A stretch of 64,000 nucleotides of DNA from an uncultured Clostridia bacterium. GTDB taxonomy: Bacteria > Bacillota > Clostridia > Christensenellales > CAG-917. Within the stretch, counting starts at the first letter, position 1, and the number at the start of each line of letters is the position of its first letter. The stretch is taken from assembly GCA_944332995.1 (NCBI GenBank), contig CALVKR010000003.1, positions 1 to 64,000 on the forward strand, given 5' to 3'. The notes under the pieces are model-generated. The model worked only from the letters and a program-made list of their open reading frames with translations, did not search any database and was not told the DNA's origin. Positions 8,778 to 16,377 of the stretch are shown piece after piece. A program made the position numbers and the translations under genes.

Positions 8778-8806
8778 ATGTTAGCACGGCGACCAGCGAA
8801 TGTCAA
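8778..8806 (-). promoter_or_regulatory. Sigma-A promoter of the candidate small RNA
   Basis: Minus strand: perfect -35 TTGACA, 17-bp spacer, -10 TAACAT. The ldh promoter has the same hexamers and spacing. The predicted start is near 8771. Confidence 0.75.
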
Positions 8807-8990
8807 TAGTCGAAATGAGGCAATATTTGGAAATTTGTCGAAATATGTCAATTTAACGAATTATTCTTCCTTTCGTGCAATTTTTTTGCACCGGGATTTT
8901 TTACCGTTTTGCTTATATTGTCGAATAAATAAAATATTAAATTTTCAAGTGTAAAACTTGAAAAGCCGCATAAAATAATGTGAGGTGTTT
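8807..8990. other. Inverted repeats upstream of the ytxC-like gene
   Basis: Two inverted repeats stand between the small-RNA promoter and the plus-strand gene: GTGCAA/TTGCAC at 8875-8891, and a perfect 9-bp TTTTCAAGT/ACTTGAAAA with a 5-nt loop at 8942-8964. The second would lie in the leader just before the ribosome binding site. I see no clear sigma-A promoter for the downstream gene. Confidence 0.5.
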
Positions 8991-9704
8991 ATGTGGTCGA
9001 ACGTAATTAGTATAGACAAAATGTATGACAAAGAATTCGAGTACCTATACGAAAAAATCAAGGCGGATAAAAACGTATCCTACGCCTACGAGGAAAGCCG
9101 GTCAAGACACTTTTTGTATCTTGCGTCGCTGTGCGAATCCTCTTTGGACGTGATAGCAAACGTGGAAAACAGCATATGCGAAGTTTACCTGAATCATTTT
9201 AAACTAAAGCACTTCACGAAAAACTTTAAAACGCTGTCCGACCCGCTCGTCGCACTGACTTCTGCCCTGCTTTTGTTTGACCACGCCTACGAGGACGCCC
9301 TTATTCGCAAAGTGCTCAGCGAAGCGACGGAATACAACATTGACGGAATACTCAATTTCAGGCTGGGCGCCTTGACGGAAAATTGGAACGAACTGTCCGA
9401 CCTCATTTCAAATTTGCTTGCCAACAGCCAAACGGACGACGACGTATATGCCGTGGCGCAGTTTATAAACTCGCAGGAAGGGGGCATAAACAGACTTATG
9501 CTAAGCGAAAATCAGCTTGTAAATCTGACAAAATCGAAAAACGTCGAGATTGAAAACTTTTTCGACAACAACGACCAAAACCTAATCTTTGCCATTATCA
9601 AAGAAAAACCTGCCGAGCTCGTAGTAAAAAACAGACGCCTTACCGATTCTCTGAAAAGAAGCATATCCCCGTTTGCGAGAATACGGGAATCAAAATACGA
9701 TTAA
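8991..9704 (+). CDS. Sporulation protein YtxC-like
   Basis: A 237-aa soluble protein. The middle region, with EYNIDGILNFRLGALTENW followed by a helical stretch and AVAQFINSQEG, resembles the YtxC family core, where an IEGFVxFRL strand precedes long helices and an FVDIQE motif. YtxC is a poorly characterised sporulation-associated protein. A GTG lies 6 bases upstream, but the ATG at 8991 follows GTGAGGTG at good spacing. It is monocistronic and ends at a clear terminator. Position close to spoIVA fits a sporulation role, but the family match is weak and was made by eye. Confidence 0.5.
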   Translation: MWSNVISIDKMYDKEFEYLYEKIKADKNVSYAYEESRSRHFLYLASLCESSLDVIANVENSICEVYLNHFKLKHFTKNFKTLSDPLVALTSALLLFDHAYEDALIRKVLSEATEYNIDGILNFRLGALTENWNELSDLISNLLANSQTDDDVYAVAQFINSQEGGINRLMLSENQLVNLTKSKNVEIENFFDNNDQNLIFAIIKEKPAELVVKNRRLTDSLKRSISPFARIRESKYD

Positions 9705-9722
9705 ACCTAAAAACTACGTAAA

Positions 9723-9749
9723 AAAAACTCCGCATTAAGCGGAGTTTTT
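9723..9749 (+). terminator. Terminator of the ytxC-like gene
   Basis: Stem AAAAACTCCGC / GCGGAGTTTTT with a 5-nt loop, 18 bases after the stop codon. Confidence 0.9.
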
Positions 9750-9871
9750 AAATGCAAATCTTATTTTGCTTTTAGTGTTTTAATTGGCTTTTTTAGCATT
9801 TGCAAATTGTGCTTTTAGGATATTTGCAAAAACCGGATTATGCCATAGCCGTCAAAAGCAGACGCATAAAT

Positions 9872-10396
9872 TTAGTGCTCGTATCCTGCCATAAAGCAAG
9901 CCTTGTTCGATTCGATAAACTTGGGCTTTGCGGCAAACACTTTTTCGATTGTGCTCAGCATAACCTCTTTTGGGAAAAGGTTGCTGTATTTAATGTATGC
10001 GCCGAGAACGACGAGGTTTGACGCCTTGTCGTTTCCCACCTTGTGAGCGACGGCATTTGCGTCCACGTAAACTACGGTTACGTCGTCTCTTTTGACCTTT
10101 TCGGAGATGAGCGAGCTGTTTACCAAAACAAGACCGCCGCTTTTTACCTTGTCGACAAATTTATCGAGGCTGGGCTTGTTCATGGCAATGAGCGTATCGG
10201 GAGTGGCAATAACGGGAGAAGCGATGGGGTTGTCATCGACGACTACCGAGCAGTTTGCCGTGCCTCCTCTCATTTCGGGACCGTAAGACGGAAGCCACGT
10301 TACGTTTTTATTTTCATACATTGAAGCATATGCGATTATTTGTCCGAGCGACAGAACGCCCTGACCGCCGAAACCTGCAACGATAAGTCTTTCCAT
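9872..10396 (-). CDS. 2-oxoacid:ferredoxin oxidoreductase, gamma subunit
   Basis: A 174-aa gamma subunit. It starts MERLIVAGFGGQGVLSLGQI, the glycine-rich signature of the family, and contains WLPSYGPEMRGGTANCSVVV, which contributes to the CoA-side and interdomain contacts. It is the last gene of a four-gene operon (delta ferredoxin, alpha, beta, gamma) with 1-9 bp gaps. The complex oxidatively decarboxylates a 2-oxoacid to acyl-CoA and reduces ferredoxin in the anaerobic cytoplasm. The separate four-subunit layout fits the VOR/KOR type rather than the fused pyruvate enzyme. Confidence 0.92.
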   Translation of the reverse strand: MERLIVAGFGGQGVLSLGQIIAYASMYENKNVTWLPSYGPEMRGGTANCSVVVDDNPIASPVIATPDTLIAMNKPSLDKFVDKVKSGGLVLVNSSLISEKVKRDDVTVVYVDANAVAHKVGNDKASNLVVLGAYIKYSNLFPKEVMLSTIEKVFAAKPKFIESNKACFMAGYEH

Positions 10397-10397
10397 A

Positions 10398-11132
10398 TTA
10401 AACCTCCTTAAAAACGCCGAGCGGGAAAATTTTGGTCATATCGCCCTTGACGTATTCGACGGCTTGAAGCGGAGTCATATGCCAGTTTGTCGGACAGGCG
10501 CAAAGCACTTCGACAAACGAGAAGCCTTTGCCTTCCGCCTGATTTCTGAATGCCTTTTCGATAGCCTTTTTGGCTTTTTTGATGTTGGGAACGTCCGCAA
10601 CGGAAACTCTTTCAACGTAGCTTGGTCCGTCAAGCGTGGCAAGCATTTCCGAAACCTTGATGGGATTTCCGTTGAGCATGGCGTCACGGCCGTAGATACA
10701 CGTCGTCGCCTTTTGACCGAGAAGCGTGGTAGGAGCCATCTGACCGCCCGTCATACCGTATATAGCGTTGTTGATAAATATGACGGTGATGTTCACTCCC
10801 CTTGCCGCCGCATGCACGATTTCGGCAAGACCTATCGAAGCAAGGTCGCCGTCGCCCTGATAGGCGAAAACGATGTTGTCGGGGTTTGTGTATTTAATGC
10901 CGGTAGCAACCGCAGGTGCTCTGCCGTGAGCCGCCTCCTGCATATCGCAGTTGAAATAGTTGTAAGCAAAAACGGCACAGCCGACGGGAGCGACTCCCAC
11001 GACGTGACCTTCCGCACCGACAGCCTCTAAGGCTTCTGCGACAAGACGGTGAACGATGCCGTGCGAGCAACCGGGGCAATAGTGCGTCGGAGCGTCAGTT
11101 AAAAATTTAGGCTTTTGAAACACGATACTCAT
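10398..11132 (-). CDS. 2-oxoacid:ferredoxin oxidoreductase, beta subunit (TPP-binding)
   Basis: A 244-aa beta subunit. The HYCPGCSHGIVHRL segment near residue 17 contains the cysteine pair seen in this subunit, and the TPP/Mg2+ site is the GDGDLASIGLAEIVHAAARG stretch followed by INNAIYGMTGGQMAPTT. The length and motifs match VOR/KOR beta subunits. It sits between alpha and gamma in the operon, 1 bp from each neighbour, so stoichiometric expression is expected. Substrate choice (branched-chain 2-oxoacids versus 2-oxoglutarate) cannot be settled from the sequence alone. Confidence 0.93.
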   Translation of the reverse strand: MSIVFQKPKFLTDAPTHYCPGCSHGIVHRLVAEALEAVGAEGHVVGVAPVGCAVFAYNYFNCDMQEAAHGRAPAVATGIKYTNPDNIVFAYQGDGDLASIGLAEIVHAAARGVNITVIFINNAIYGMTGGQMAPTTLLGQKATTCIYGRDAMLNGNPIKVSEMLATLDGPSYVERVSVADVPNIKKAKKAIEKAFRNQAEGKGFSFVEVLCACPTNWHMTPLQAVEYVKGDMTKIFPLGVFKEV

Positions 11133-11133
11133 A

Positions 11134-12198
11134 TTACTTGACCTCCTTTAAAACAAAATCAACGACGTCTTCGGGCGACATGACGTTGCCTCCCGACCTG
11201 CCGTAAAACTTGACGGGTTTACGGCATTCGGTGTAGAGTTTGACGTCTTCGATATATTGACCGGTGGAAAGCTCAACCGCGACTATCTCTTTCACGCAGG
11301 GCATTTCGCCGACTCTCTTGAATGCGTCTTTCGGGAAAGGATAAACGGTTATGGGACGGATAAGTCCTGCCTTTATTCCCTTTTCACGGAGCAAATCGAC
11401 GCTGCTCTTTACTATTCTTCCGACGGTGCCGTATGCGGTGAGCACTATCTCGGCGTCGTCGAGTTTGTATTCTTCCACCATAGTTTCGTTTGCCGCCATT
11501 TCGTCGTAAACCTTTTGAAGTTTTTTGTTCATGGCTTCAAGCTCGTCGGGGACGATATAGAGCGAATTTATGATACGTCTTGTTTTGCCTATGCCCTCGC
11601 CCGTAGTTGCCCAAGGCTTTTTGGGGAAGGTTTTAGGGTCTTTCATGGGCGGAAGCTCAACCGCCTCCATAATCTGACCGAGCATTCCGTCGCCGAGCAT
11701 CATGACGGGAAGACGGTATTTTTCCGCTTTGTCATAGGCGTCGTACATTAAGTTGACGCACTCCTGAACTGAGTTGGGAGCGTATACGAGCATACGGTAG
11801 TCGCCGTGTCCGCCGCCCTTGACTGCCTGGAAGTAGTCGCACTGGGCAGGCTGAATACCGCCGAGTCCGGGGCCGGAACGCACCATGTTTACGATAACGC
11901 AGGGAAGCTCCGCTCCGCATATGTAGGAGATACCCTCCTGCTTAAGGCTTATGCCGGGGCTGGACGAGCTGGTCATCGCTCTGCCGCCCGCTCCTGCCGA
12001 GCCGTATACCATATTGATTGCCGCAATTTCCGATTCCGCCTGAACGAAATGTCCTCCAACTTCGTTTAATCTCCAGGACATATATTCGGGGATTTCATTC
12101 TGAGGAGTGATAGGATATCCGGCGTAAAAACGGCAGCCTCCGCGGATAGCCGCTTCGGCGATTGCTTCGTTGCCTTTCATTAACTTCTTTTCTGCCAT
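11134..12198 (-). CDS. vorB: 2-oxoacid:ferredoxin oxidoreductase, alpha subunit (VorB-like)
   Basis: A 354-aa alpha subunit with the pyrimidine-binding half of the TPP site: GNEAIAEAAIRGGCRFYAGY followed by PITPQNEIPEY, then HFVQAESEIAAINMVYGSAG with the catalytic glutamate. The frame is open 30 codons further upstream, but the ATG at 12198 has AGGAGGAC just before it and matches the family start MAEKKLMKGNEA. The best family guess is 3-methyl-2-oxobutanoate (2-ketoisovalerate) oxidoreductase, linking branched-chain amino acid breakdown or synthesis to ferredoxin; 2-oxoglutarate is the alternative. Confidence 0.9.
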   Translation of the reverse strand: MAEKKLMKGNEAIAEAAIRGGCRFYAGYPITPQNEIPEYMSWRLNEVGGHFVQAESEIAAINMVYGSAGAGGRAMTSSSSPGISLKQEGISYICGAELPCVIVNMVRSGPGLGGIQPAQCDYFQAVKGGGHGDYRMLVYAPNSVQECVNLMYDAYDKAEKYRLPVMMLGDGMLGQIMEAVELPPMKDPKTFPKKPWATTGEGIGKTRRIINSLYIVPDELEAMNKKLQKVYDEMAANETMVEEYKLDDAEIVLTAYGTVGRIVKSSVDLLREKGIKAGLIRPITVYPFPKDAFKRVGEMPCVKEIVAVELSTGQYIEDVKLYTECRKPVKFYGRSGGNVMSPEDVVDFVLKEVK

Positions 12199-12206
12199 AC
12201 GTCCTC

Positions 12207-12413
12207 CTATTTCTCCACCGTTATAACGCAATCGGGGCACGTGGTAGCGCAAAATGCGCAACCGATACACTGCGACATATCGACGCATTCTGCGACGAAA
12301 TATCCTTTATCGTTTGATACTGTCTTTGAAACCTGCATTATCTTTTTGGGGCAGGCTTCAACGCAAAGACCGCAGCCTTTGCAAAGGTTTTTGCTGATTG
12401 TGATTTTTGCCAT
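12207..12413 (-). CDS. 2[4Fe-4S] ferredoxin, delta subunit of the 2-oxoacid oxidoreductase
   Basis: A 68-aa dicluster ferredoxin with two intact C-x2-C-x2-C-x3-CP motifs (CKGCGLCVEACP and CIGCAFCATTCP). It carries electrons from the TPP intermediate to soluble ferredoxin. The start at 12413 is preferred to the ATG two codons upstream because GAGG is 7 nt before it. It is the first gene of the operon, 8 bp before the alpha subunit. Confidence 0.95.
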   Translation of the reverse strand: MAKITISKNLCKGCGLCVEACPKKIMQVSKTVSNDKGYFVAECVDMSQCIGCAFCATTCPDCVITVEK

Positions 12414-12426
12414 ATACATACCTCAA

Positions 12427-12441
12427 CGGCACAAAGTGCCG
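12427..12441. other. Short inverted repeat in the ferredoxin leader
   Basis: CGGCAC / GTGCCG with a 3-nt loop lies a few bases before the ribosome binding site of the ferredoxin gene. There is no T-run, so it is not a terminator. It may mark the end of the NYN operon or protect the 5' end of the oxidoreductase mRNA. Confidence 0.4.
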
Positions 12442-12468
12442 AAAAATTGATTTACAAAACTATATCGT

Positions 12469-13473
12469 TTAGTCAAGACCGCCCAAAAGGTCGTAAAGCT
12501 GCTTTAAGAGAGCGTCGTCGTCGATATCCTTGTTTTCCTCTCCTGCCGGCTCCTCTTTTTGCGCTTCGTCAAAATCAAAATCCGTCTTGAGCTCGCTCTC
12601 GTCGAAACCGTCGTCCGATTCCGGCTTAGTCTCGTCCTCTTTTTCGCTTTCGGCAGGTTTTTGCTCCTCGGGTTTTGCTTCGACTTGCTCGTCTTGTTTT
12701 TCTTCGACAGGCGCTTTTACGTCGCTCATGGCAACAGTTTCTTCGCTTGCCGACGGAGTATAATCCAAAGCCTCCTGTTTTTGCCTGACTTCTTCTTCCG
12801 CCTCTGCAACGAGATTGTCGATTGTTGCCATCGTTTCGTCTTCCGCCTTTTGAATCTCTTGCTGTCTGAGCTTTTCTTCTTCCGCCTTTTCGTCGACTTT
12901 GGGTTGTTCGACGTCCGTCTTGTCTATCTTCTCTAAGGCGTCCTCGATGACCTTGTCGTCGACGACCTCGTTTTCGCTGTCGATATAAACAAGGCTCATG
13001 GGCGCTACGGGCTTATATCCCTTCTTTAAAACGTCCTTTACCACCGGCTCATCGCCGCCGAGCAAAATGACCTTGTTGCAAAGTGCCGCATTTTTGTCCG
13101 GCTCTATGCAACCCGCTATGACGTCCATTCCGTACGACTTGAGATAAGCGATAAGCGGCGTTATGTCGCCCATGCCGTAAAGCAGGAAGAATCCGTCTAT
13201 ATTTGGGAATTGAGCCAAACGGACGGCGTCGATGACCTGCCTTAAATCAAGCCTGCCTCTCTTCTTTTTAGGGAGCAAGCTGAGTGCGTCGAAATTGTTT
13301 TCGGCGATAAACTCGTCGTAGTCTTTCGACCTCTTTGAAGAATAGCCGTAAAATTTGCAAGCGGCTATTTCTCCGTAGTTGGATAATTCGTTTAAGGCTT
13401 TAGCAAAAGTGCTGTAAGGAATCCTCACGCTTTCGATGTCCGCCAAAACGATGTATTTTTTAGCAGTAAACAT
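12469..13473 (-). CDS. NYN-domain (LabA/DUF88-like) protein with long acidic tail
   Basis: A 334-aa protein. Residues 5-135 form an NYN/PIN-type nuclease domain with the expected acidic residues: VLADIESVRIP strand, QVIDAVRLAQ, and the YGMGDITPLIAYLKSYGMDV core in which SGDSDF of typical members has become YGMGDI. Residues about 170-334 are a low-complexity D/E/K/Q/P tail ending in the short amphipathic DDDALLKQLYDLLGG. It lies 10 bp after a closely related single-domain paralogue and has its own SD GTAGGAGGC. NYN domains usually cleave RNA. The tail may recruit a partner. No operon partner points to a specific RNA. Confidence 0.75.
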   Translation of the reverse strand: MFTAKKYIVLADIESVRIPYSTFAKALNELSNYGEIAACKFYGYSSKRSKDYDEFIAENNFDALSLLPKKKRGRLDLRQVIDAVRLAQFPNIDGFFLLYGMGDITPLIAYLKSYGMDVIAGCIEPDKNAALCNKVILLGGDEPVVKDVLKKGYKPVAPMSLVYIDSENEVVDDKVIEDALEKIDKTDVEQPKVDEKAEEEKLRQQEIQKAEDETMATIDNLVAEAEEEVRQKQEALDYTPSASEETVAMSDVKAPVEEKQDEQVEAKPEEQKPAESEKEDETKPESDDGFDESELKTDFDFDEAQKEEPAGEENKDIDDDALLKQLYDLLGGLD

Positions 13474-13483
13474 AGTTTGCCTC

Positions 13484-13903
13484 CTACTCTACTTTTAAAA
13501 TTATGGTCTTGTTGCACAAAACCGAATTTTGATCAGGCTCAACGACGCCCGCTATAACTTCGATGTTAAATGCCTTGAGATAGGCGATAAGCGGAGTAAG
13601 GTCTCCGTTGCCGTAAATGAGGAAAAATCCGTCCACGTTGGGATTTTGCGAAAGGCTGACGGCGTCGATGACCTGACGCATATCCAGCTGTCCCCTTCTT
13701 TTGCCGCTTAGCGGAGAAAGAGCCTCGTAGCTGTTTTCCTCGATAAACTCGGCGTAGTCTCTCGTTCTCTTTCCGCTGTAGCCGTAAAACTTGCAGGAAA
13801 CTATCTCGCCGAATTTTGAAAGTTCTTTGAGTGCGGCGTTAAAGGTGCTGTAAGGCACCCTTATTGATTCGATATCCGCTAAACAAACGTATTTTTTTGC
13901 CAT
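13484..13903 (-). CDS. NYN-domain (LabA/DUF88-like) protein, stand-alone paralogue
   Basis: A 139-aa protein that is nearly all NYN domain. By eye about two-thirds of residues match the downstream paralogue, including LADIES, YSTF, CKFYGYS, RQVIDAV and GDLTPLIAYLK. The asparagine common in the first NYN motif is glutamate in both copies. SD GAGGAG precedes the ATG. It opens a two-gene operon whose upstream region contains three 29-bp repeats. A tandem duplication followed by gain of a tail in one copy is the simplest reading. Whether the two form a heterodimer is open. Confidence 0.75.
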   Translation of the reverse strand: MAKKYVCLADIESIRVPYSTFNAALKELSKFGEIVSCKFYGYSGKRTRDYAEFIEENSYEALSPLSGKRRGQLDMRQVIDAVSLSQNPNVDGFFLIYGNGDLTPLIAYLKAFNIEVIAGVVEPDQNSVLCNKTIILKVE

Positions 13904-13970
13904 TATAACTCCTCGATTTATATGAGTTGTGTTTTAAATGTTGCTTTGAATGTTTTTATTTTGTCTATAC

Positions 13971-14057
13971 CTATAGCCAAACAATTTGTATTTCACCGTC
14001 TATAGCTAAGCGATTTGTATTTGATTATCTATAGCTAAGAGATTTGTATTTTTATAT
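13971..14057. repeat. Three 29-bp direct repeats upstream of the NYN operon
   Basis: Copies start at 13971, 14000 and 14029 with exact 29-bp spacing. The shared core reads CTATAGCYAARMRATTTGTA followed by TT. They are contiguous with no spacers, so they are not CRISPR. They lie 68-154 bp upstream of the first NYN gene, where an operator or promoter region would be; each copy contains a TATAG element. A regulator binding every 29 bp (almost three helical turns) is a reasonable inference. Confidence 0.8.
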
Positions 14058-14159
14058 CTGTTTTTGTAGTTCCCGTCCGACATACGGATACGGCGTCTTA
14101 AACAAGCTATAACGGCAGGTGCCGTCAAACAACGAAGCGGCGTCACTGCCCAAAGAGTT

Positions 14160-14993
14160 TTAAAGCGCCTCTATCTTGTTTTCTCTGGCGTAATAATACA
14201 GATATTGCTGAACGAGCCCGCTTTTGTCACCGTATTTTTCAACGAGCTTTTTGCTCATCTCGTCTGCGCTTATATCCCCCATTTTCGCCGAAAAAACTTT
14301 CTTTATCCACGTATCGACGGGGAATACGTCAAGGCGGTGAAATCCGAAAAGCAAAATGCAATCCGCCACCTTTCTGCCCACGCCTTTGAGCTTTAAAAGC
14401 TCCGCCCTCAGCGTTTCCGTATCGAGCGAAGAAAGGCTGTCGAAATCGACGTTTAAAAGCGCTTTGGAAACGGATTCGAGATAACCTGCCCTGTAGCCTG
14501 CGCCTATCCTGAAATAAAATTCCTCGTCGCAAGCCGCCATAGCCTCAGCCGTGGGAAAGGCGAAATAACTGCCCATATCCTTGCCCAATAGCGAGCAAAG
14601 GCGCTCTATTATGCTTTTTATCCTCGGAATGTTGTTGTTTTGCGATATGATGAAAGAGATAATCATTTCAAATGGATTTTGATTTAAAATTCTTATCCCC
14701 TTGCCGAACTCGACCATTTTGCGGAGATTTTCATCCGATGATAAGTTATCAATTATAATATCATACTTTCCGTCAAAATCAAAGTAATTTTTGAAAAAAT
14801 TTTCGTCGTCGGACAGCATATAGTATCCGTCGCCGTCACGGTATATCCTGCACTCTTTATCGAGAGCGTGCACGGTATAGCAATCGCCCTCGTTTTTATA
14901 TCGGAAAACCTGACCGCATTCGAGCGTGGCGGCAGGACTGAAATTTTTGTCAAAATATATCTTTTGCATACGTTCATTATAATATATTTGCAA
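14160..14993 (-). CDS. ogg: 8-oxoguanine DNA glycosylase (OGG1 family)
   Basis: A 277-aa HhH-GPD glycosylase. The hairpin-helix-hairpin and active site are LKGVGRKVADCILLFGF followed by FPVDTWIKKV: the lysine of GRKVADC and the aspartate of PVDTW match the catalytic Lys249/Asp268 of OGG1. SQNNNIPRIKSIIERLC is the preceding conserved helix. It excises 8-oxoguanine opposite C and has AP-lyase activity. The start is uncertain: a TTG at 14993 has AAAGGTGG 7 nt upstream and is used here; an ATG at 14969 lacks SD but has TATAAT 6 nt before it and could be a leaderless start. Confidence 0.88.
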   Translation of the reverse strand: MQIYYNERMQKIYFDKNFSPAATLECGQVFRYKNEGDCYTVHALDKECRIYRDGDGYYMLSDDENFFKNYFDFDGKYDIIIDNLSSDENLRKMVEFGKGIRILNQNPFEMIISFIISQNNNIPRIKSIIERLCSLLGKDMGSYFAFPTAEAMAACDEEFYFRIGAGYRAGYLESVSKALLNVDFDSLSSLDTETLRAELLKLKGVGRKVADCILLFGFHRLDVFPVDTWIKKVFSAKMGDISADEMSKKLVEKYGDKSGLVQQYLYYYARENKIEAL

Positions 14994-15038
14994 AATATTT
15001 CCACCTTTTTTTTTATAAATGCCAAAATTTACTTTAAG

Positions 15039-15064
15039 CAAAATAAAAACCGCCCTGAGGCGGT
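15039..15064 (-). terminator. Minus-strand terminator downstream of ldh
   Basis: Stem ACCGCC / GGCGGT with a 4-nt loop, followed on the minus strand by TTTTTATTTTG. The nearest upstream gene on that strand is ldh, which would give it a 300-nt 3' untranslated region. Confidence 0.75.
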
Positions 15065-15360
15065 AAAAATTTTTTGTTTAAAAATTTTAAAATAAGTCGG
15101 TTTGACTTTTTCTATAACGCTTCTTCATAAAACGCTTTATTTTCTCTTTTTACGTTTTACGTCTTCATAAAACGGTTTATCTTTTTTAACGCATTATATC
15201 CTCGTAAAACGGTTTAGCATTTCTTAAATAAACGCTTTTGCCGAAGTTTTAAAGCACTCAGACTGCACGGCAAATTTTAAAACTTATCTGCTTATATCAC
15301 TTTGCGATGGGTTTTAAAATCGTATGCTTTAATGGGTTTTATCTTGCCGTGTTATACGCT
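15065..15360. other. Long 3' region of ldh
   Basis: Nearly 300 bp without a gene between the ldh stop and its apparent terminator. The only recognisable structure is the threefold repeat at 15123-15217. Confidence 0.55.
15123..15217. repeat. Three imperfect 18-bp repeats in the ldh 3' region
   Basis: CTTCATAAAACGCTTTAT (15123), CTTCATAAAACGGTTTAT (15163) and CCTCGTAAAACGGTTTAG (15200), at 40- and 37-bp spacing. They are separated by unrelated T-rich sequence. Their role is unknown. Confidence 0.7.
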
Positions 15361-16308
15361 TTACCACTCCACCTGTTTTATGACGCTTTTTAACATATCG
15401 GCGGCGTGCACTAAAGATTCGACCTCTGAATCGACGAGCGGCGGAGCCACGTTTGTCTTTATTCCGTCGCAGCCGACGACGCTCATTATCGACAGCGCCA
15501 CGTCCTTTATGCCGTATTCACCGTCAATGAGCGTGGATACCGTGAGAATGGTTTCCTTTCTCGAAAACAGACAGCGGCATATCCTTGTGACGGAAGCGGC
15601 AATGCCGTAATCGGTCACTCCCTTGCGTTTGATTATTTCCGCACCCGACGTACGGACGTATTCCTCCACCTTTTCTTTGCTGAATTCGTTTTCCTTGGCA
15701 TAAGGCGAAGACAGACTTTTGACATAGCTGTCTATCGGGATAGAGTTTATCGTCGCCATCGACCACGGAATAAAGCTGTTGTCACCGTGCTCGCCGAAAA
15801 CGTGTGCGTAAATCTGGTCCTGTCTGACGGAGAACAGCTCGGAAATCTTAGTCCTGAGCCTTGCCGAGTCGAGAATGGTTCCCGAGCCGATTATCTTGTG
15901 AGTGGGAATACCCGACGTCTTTATAAATTGATAGGTCAATACGTCGACGGGGTTTGCGACTATTATGTAAAATGCGTCGGGAGCATATTTGGTTATCTGC
16001 GGAATAATGCTCTTCATAATTCCGACGTTGGTGGAGGCAAGGTCTATCCTCGACTGACCGGGACGTCTGCCGAGTCCCGACGTGATAATGACGATATCCG
16101 AACCCTTTGCGTCGTCATAATCCCCCACATATATGGTAGCGGGCGACAAAAACGGGAGCGCCTGTGATATATCCATGGCCTCGCCGAGAGCCTTTTCCTT
16201 ATCGATATCGATAAGTACTATTTCGTTTGCCGTCTGGGTAGCGAGCAGGCTATACGCAAGCGACGAGCCTACGTGTCCGCAACCGATGATTGTAACTTTT
16301 CCGTTCAT
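15361..16308 (-). CDS. ldh: L-lactate/malate dehydrogenase family enzyme
   Basis: A 315-aa NAD-dependent 2-hydroxyacid dehydrogenase. The Rossmann motif is IIGCGHVGSSLA (residues 7-18), and the catalytic residues are D147, R150, R87 and the GEHGD histidine H174. The overall sequence, including GTILDSARLR and HVFGEHGDNSFIPWS, is lactate dehydrogenase-like. However, the substrate-discriminating position is R81 in SGLGRRPGQSR, where lactate enzymes have Q and malate enzymes have R. It may therefore reduce oxaloacetate or a bulky 2-oxoacid. SD GGAAG precedes the ATG, with a near-consensus promoter 40 bp upstream. It is monocistronic. Confidence 0.8.
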   Translation of the reverse strand: MNGKVTIIGCGHVGSSLAYSLLATQTANEIVLIDIDKEKALGEAMDISQALPFLSPATIYVGDYDDAKGSDIVIITSGLGRRPGQSRIDLASTNVGIMKSIIPQITKYAPDAFYIIVANPVDVLTYQFIKTSGIPTHKIIGSGTILDSARLRTKISELFSVRQDQIYAHVFGEHGDNSFIPWSMATINSIPIDSYVKSLSSPYAKENEFSKEKVEEYVRTSGAEIIKRKGVTDYGIAASVTRICRCLFSRKETILTVSTLIDGEYGIKDVALSIMSVVGCDGIKTNVAPPLVDSEVESLVHAADMLKSVIKQVEW

Positions 16309-16348
16309 AATGTCTTCCGTTAAATTTTATTCGATTTAAACCGCTTAT

Positions 16349-16377
16349 ATGTTATTATGCGAATTTTACAATGTCAA
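16349..16377 (-). promoter_or_regulatory. Sigma-A promoter of ldh
   Basis: Minus strand: -35 TTGACA, 17-bp spacer, -10 TAACAT. The predicted leader is about 35 nt. Confidence 0.8.

Noticed and set aside
8846-8851. Second TTGACA upstream of the small-RNA promoter
   Set aside because: At 17-bp spacing the -10 would be AAATAT, only three matches, much weaker than the promoter at 8778-8806.
13971-14057. 29-bp repeats as a CRISPR array
   Set aside because: Units are directly contiguous without unique spacers, only three copies, and no cas genes nearby.
14112-14125. Inverted repeat ACGGCA/TGCCGT as the ogg terminator
   Set aside because: No T-run follows on the minus strand, so it does not qualify.
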